A DNA stretch of 39,179 nucleotides, from positions 1-39,179 of the forward strand of contig JAURFH010000009.1 of the NCBI GenBank assembly GCA_030834415.1, written 5' to 3'. Of the stretch, positions 35,927 through 39,179 are shown in pieces. The translations under genes and the position numbers were made by a program. Every line of letters begins with the position of its first letter. Position 1 is the stretch's first letter. This DNA is from Verrucomicrobiota bacterium. GTDB lineage: Bacteria; Verrucomicrobiota; Verrucomicrobiia; Limisphaerales; JAEYXS01. The notes under the pieces are model-generated. The model had not been told where the DNA came from. It did not search any database and saw nothing but the letters and a program-made list of their open reading frames with translations.

Positions 35927-35942
35927 ATATTTCGCGAAATAT
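35927..35942. promoter_or_regulatory. perfect 16-bp palindrome ATATTTCGCGAAATAT
   Basis: Self-complementary along its full length; 1 nt after the adjacent inverted repeat. Confidence 0.5.
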
Positions 35943-36044
35943 GCGTCACCCAGTTTCCATTCTGTGTATTCCGCGCATTCCGCGGTTCACCTCCCTTCGA
36001 TTTTCCTCCCGCTCTTCCCTCGCTCCGCATAACCTGCCCTCGTA

Positions 36045-36914
36045 ATGGCTGACATCGGTAAACGCAATCTGCTCTCAATCATCCGGGAATCTGCCCCGGG
36101 TCTCTACCTTGACGGGGGAGACCTCGGCGAGATCCTGTTGCCGCGCCGTTACATCCCGCGCGACATCGCGCCGAAAGAGAAAATCAGCGTTTTCCTCTAT
36201 CGCGATTCTGAGGACCGGCTCGTCGCCACCACGGAGACGCCCCTGGCTGAAGTGGGCGAGTTCGCTTCGCTGCAAGTCGTCAGCGTCAATCCCAAGGTCG
36301 GCGCCTTCCTCGACTGGGGTTTGCCAAAAGACCTGCTGCTGCCTTACCGCGAGCATGACCTCCCTCTACGCGTGGGTCATAGGATTGTTGTCTGTGTGGT
36401 GTTGGATGACAAAACGGATCGTATCATCGCCAGCGCCCGCCTTGGCCGTCACTTGAGCAAGGAAGCGCCCGGTTACCGCGATGGCCAGCAAGTGGACCTC
36501 CTCATCGCCAGCGAGACGGAGTTGGGCTACAACGCCATCATTGAGAACGCGCATCGCGGTCTGCTCTACAAGGATAACCTCAGCAACCCCTTGAAGATCG
36601 GCCAACGTATCAGGGGCTACGTCCGCACCATCCGCGACGGCGGTAAGATCGATCTCAGCCTCGATGCCTCCGGCTATCAACGCGTTTTCTCCCTGACCGG
36701 CAAGATCATCCAGACCTTGGAGCGTCACAACGGCCATCTGGCTTTCGACGACGACAGCTCGCCGGAATCCATCCGCCAGACCTTTGGGGTGAGCAAGAAA
36801 GCCTTCAAGCAAGCCCTCGGCACTCTCTACAAGCATCGCCGCATCCGGTTCAAAAATCCCGGCATCGAGCTCCTCGACAACTCCGCCTGGGAACCCGGAG
36901 AAGACGAAGCTTAG
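36045..36914 (+). CDS. S1-like RNA-binding protein, CvfB family
   Basis: 'GDLGEILLPRRYIPRDIAPKEKISVFLYRDSEDRLVATTETP', 'VNPKVGAFLDWGLPKDLLLPYREH', 'GYVRTIRDGGKIDLSL'. Confidence 0.88.
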   Translation: MADIGKRNLLSIIRESAPGLYLDGGDLGEILLPRRYIPRDIAPKEKISVFLYRDSEDRLVATTETPLAEVGEFASLQVVSVNPKVGAFLDWGLPKDLLLPYREHDLPLRVGHRIVVCVVLDDKTDRIIASARLGRHLSKEAPGYRDGQQVDLLIASETELGYNAIIENAHRGLLYKDNLSNPLKIGQRIRGYVRTIRDGGKIDLSLDASGYQRVFSLTGKIIQTLERHNGHLAFDDDSSPESIRQTFGVSKKAFKQALGTLYKHRRIRFKNPGIELLDNSAWEPGEDEA

Positions 36915-36951
36915 GATATAACGAAGCATTACTGGGCGGCCGTATTGCAAA

Positions 36952-37072
36952 CCCTCTCCCCAAGGGAGAGGGCAGGGTGAGGGGGAAGGGACAATCCTAA
37001 AGCCAAGAGATTACGATTGGTTTTCGTGCGTTTCCTTTCCCCTCATCCCGGCCTTCTCCCTGAGGGAGAAGG
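36952..37072. repeat. REP/MITE-like composite palindromic element
   Basis: CCCTCTCCC-CAA-GGGAGAGGG (36952-36972), GGGTGAGGGGGAAGG paired with CCTTTCCCCTCATCCC, CAATC(C)TAA paired with TTA(C)GATTG, and CCTTCTCCC-TGA-GGGAGAAGG (37052-37072). Confidence 0.75.
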
Positions 37073-37284
37073 AGTCACCATTTCTCGCGCTTGGCGCTTA
37101 TCGTTTTCATGCAGCTTTTGTCCGAAAATCCCTCGCCCGGCTCATAGTCGGCGTTTTGCTCGGATTTCACCCCTGCATAAGGCTGGGACGGATACCTGAA
37201 CCCATCCCATTTCAGACTTCCCTTTTGGTCCACGGCTCCTAGAGTCGTTCGCTTTGAATTTTAGTGTTAAATAGAAATTGAGAT

Positions 37285-39179
37285 ATGGGAGCAGATACAT
37301 CTGTCGCACAAGCCGTAGTGGCCCCGCCACTGAAACCGCAGACCATGAAGGTGAAGCTGGCGTCCACGCCCGCCAACCCTCCGAAATACTCCGTGACGCT
37401 GAAAAGCGTTACCGGGCAGGAAGTTGTGGCGGGCGATCCCCGGGCCACCCGCGCCTTGGTCGCGCTGATGGACGTGCATGCCGTGGTCGGTGGTGCCGCC
37501 TGTCACTGGGGCGGTCCGGCAGCCTTCGCCGAGATCAATGCTGCCATCCACGCCCTGATGTTCTCCGTCAAGGACCGTCAGTGGTATGAGGCCTACAATT
37601 TCATCAACGACGCCGGCCATGCCGAGAACGGCCTCTACGCCCTCCGTGCGAACTACGGTTTCGACGGCACGAACTTCGAGAGCCTGAAAGGCTTCCGTGG
37701 TATCCACAGCAAGCTCACGGGTCACGGTGAATCCCATATCAACCCGGAAGGCGTGCTGATGAGCAACGGTCCGCTCAGCTCGGCCTTGCCGCAGGCCCAG
37801 GGCCTCGCGCTGGCTGACAAGGTCATCGGCAACGACCGCATCACCATCATCACTGTCTCGGACGGTGCCTCGATGGAAGGTGAAGCCAAGGAAGCCTTCG
37901 CCGCCATCCCTGGTCTCGCGGCCAAGGGCAAGGTGAACCCCTTCGTCATGGTCATCTCGGATAACGACACGAAGCTCTCGGGTCGTATCACGAAAGATTC
38001 CTTCTCCATGCAACCGACCTTCGAGGCCATGGACGACCTCGGCTGGAAAGTCATCAAGGTGGAGCAGGGCAATGATCTCCAGACCGTCTTCAACGCCTTG
38101 GAAAAAGCCGTCGCCGATGCGAAGGCCAATCCGAACCAGCCGGTCTGCCTCTGGCTGAAGACCATCAAGGGCTACGGCATCAAAGCCACGATGGATAACT
38201 CCTCCGGTGGTCACGGCTTCCCGCTCTCCAGCGGGGAGAAGGTTGGTGACTGGCTCACAGAACTCTACGCTGGCTCCACTGCTCCCGAAGAACTCGTTGC
38301 CTGGGGCAAGACCCTGCGCGCGGAGTGGGAACAGAAGGAAGCCGCCAAGAAGGCCAAGGCCGAAGCGGCCGCAGCCAATCCGGCTCCTGCTGCTCCGGCG
38401 GTGAAGAAAGACAAGATTCAGGCCGGTCTGGCCAAGGCTGCCATCAAGGCCGCTGTGGACGGTTACCCGGTCTATTCTGTCTCTTGCGACGTGCAAGGCT
38501 CCACTGGCATCGCCCCGTTCCAGAAGACGTTCCCGGAACGCTTCGTGGAAGTCGGTATCGCCGAGGCGAACATGGTCAGCGTGGGTGCGGGCTTCTCCAA
38601 GCTGGGCTTCATCCCCATCGTGGATACGTTCGGCCAGTTCGGTGTGACCAAGGGCAACCTGCCTTTGACCATGGCCGCGCTGTCACAGTCTCCGGTCATC
38701 GCGATGTTCTCGCACGTCGGTTTCCAAGACGCCGCGGACGGTGCCTCGCATCAGGCCACGACGTATTTCGCCGCTGTCTCCGCCATCCCTCACACGGTCG
38801 TCATCGCGCCGTCCTGCTCGGATGAAGCCGAGGCGCTGATGTATTCCGCCATCAAGAAGATCGCTGACGATCGCGCCGCTGGTAAAGACGGTGAATCCGC
38901 CATCTTCTTCGTGGGCCGCGAGAACTACCCGCTCTATTGGGTGGAAGGCTCCAAGTATGAGTGGGGCAAGGCTCAGATCATCTCCGAAGGCTCGGATGTG
39001 GTGCTCATCGGCTGTGGTCCGCTGCTGAACAAGGCCATCGAAGCCGGCAAGAAACTCAAAGCTAAGGGTATCAACGCCACGGTCATCAATAACCCGTTCG
39101 TGAACCTCGTGGACATCGAGACTATCGGTGCCGCCGTGAAGGCTGCGAAAGGCCGCTTGGTCACCATCGAAGACCATCA
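37285..39179 (+). CDS. transketolase-like enzyme, truncated by the window end; absent from the ORF track
   Basis: Open frame from ATG 37285 to the window end: 'RGIHSKLTGHGESHINPEGVLMSNGPLSSALPQAQGLALADKVIG', 'ITIITVSDGASMEGEAKEAFAAI', 'FVEVGIAEANMVSVGAGFSKLGFIPIVDTFGQF'. Confidence 0.88.
   Translation, partial: MGADTSVAQAVVAPPLKPQTMKVKLASTPANPPKYSVTLKSVTGQEVVAGDPRATRALVALMDVHAVVGGAACHWGGPAAFAEINAAIHALMFSVKDRQWYEAYNFINDAGHAENGLYALRANYGFDGTNFESLKGFRGIHSKLTGHGESHINPEGVLMSNGPLSSALPQAQGLALADKVIGNDRITIITVSDGASMEGEAKEAFAAIPGLAAKGKVNPFVMVISDNDTKLSGRITKDSFSMQPTFEAMDDLGWKVIKVEQGNDLQTVFNALEKAVADAKANPNQPVCLWLKTIKGYGIKATMDNSSGGHGFPLSSGEKVGDWLTELYAGSTAPEELVAWGKTLRAEWEQKEAAKKAKAEAAAANPAPAAPAVKKDKIQAGLAKAAIKAAVDGYPVYSVSCDVQGSTGIAPFQKTFPERFVEVGIAEANMVSVGAGFSKLGFIPIVDTFGQFGVTKGNLPLTMAALSQSPVIAMFSHVGFQDAADGASHQATTYFAAVSAIPHTVVIAPSCSDEAEALMYSAIKKIADDRAAGKDGESAIFFVGRENYPLYWVEGSKYEWGKAQIISEGSDVVLIGCGPLLNKAIEAGKKLKAKGINATVINNPFVNLVDIETIGAAVKAAKGRLVTIEDH

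Noticed and set aside
37267-38496. 409-aa minus-strand ORF
   Set aside because: Antisense shadow of the transketolase reading frame, with a strongly recognisable plus-strand protein; no recognisable motif of its own.
1-39179. CRISPR arrays, tRNA/rRNA genes, prophage, integrase or toxin-antitoxin/defence islands
   Set aside because: No regularly spaced repeats, no cloverleaf or rRNA-like sequence recognised by eye, and no integrase, transposase or defence-family motifs in the ORFs. A tRNAscan/Infernal run would be decisive.

Overview
The window looks like a chromosomal, mostly housekeeping segment from a Verrucomicrobia/PVC-type bacterium. This taxonomic reading is an inference from PVC-style cytochrome/ThuA, H-X9-DG pseudopilin and TIGR04073-like proteins. 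Recognisable genes are prfB, trpC, a response regulator-PAS-SpoIIE phosphatase, panB, moaC, mog, a giant ThuA/discoidin/PVC-dehydrogenase/HEAT/cytochrome c protein, a pseudopilin plus lipoprotein pair, Nudix, Rieske, a Trm112-like protein, larC, larB, an AI-2E/PerM permease, grpE, dnaJ, rsmE, a DUF2723-TPR membrane protein, an ECF sigma factor with a small membrane partner, a GT4 glycosyltransferase, MOSC, serS, glgA, ispE, a TIGR04073-like lipoprotein, an ABM monooxygenase, an Fe-ADH, a UvrD/PcrA helicase, an RhlE-like DEAD-box helicase, a CvfB-like S1 protein and an edge-truncated transketolase. No CRISPR array, rRNA, tRNA, transposase, phage or obvious defence island was seen. The observations most worth a second look are: (1) a 46-bp motif at identical internal spacing found twice, once immediately upstream of an ECF sigma gene and once upstream of an unlinked small lipoprotein gene, a candidate sigma-specific promoter; (2) an E. 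coli-type RF2 +1 programmed frameshift site that the ORF track misreads; (3) two neighbouring genes (pseudopilin and lipoprotein) each split by one in-frame stop, plus a 1-nt frameshift in a sensor phosphatase; (4) two composite palindromic (REP/MITE-like) intergenic elements; (5) nested operator-like palindromes in an AT-rich intergenic region.
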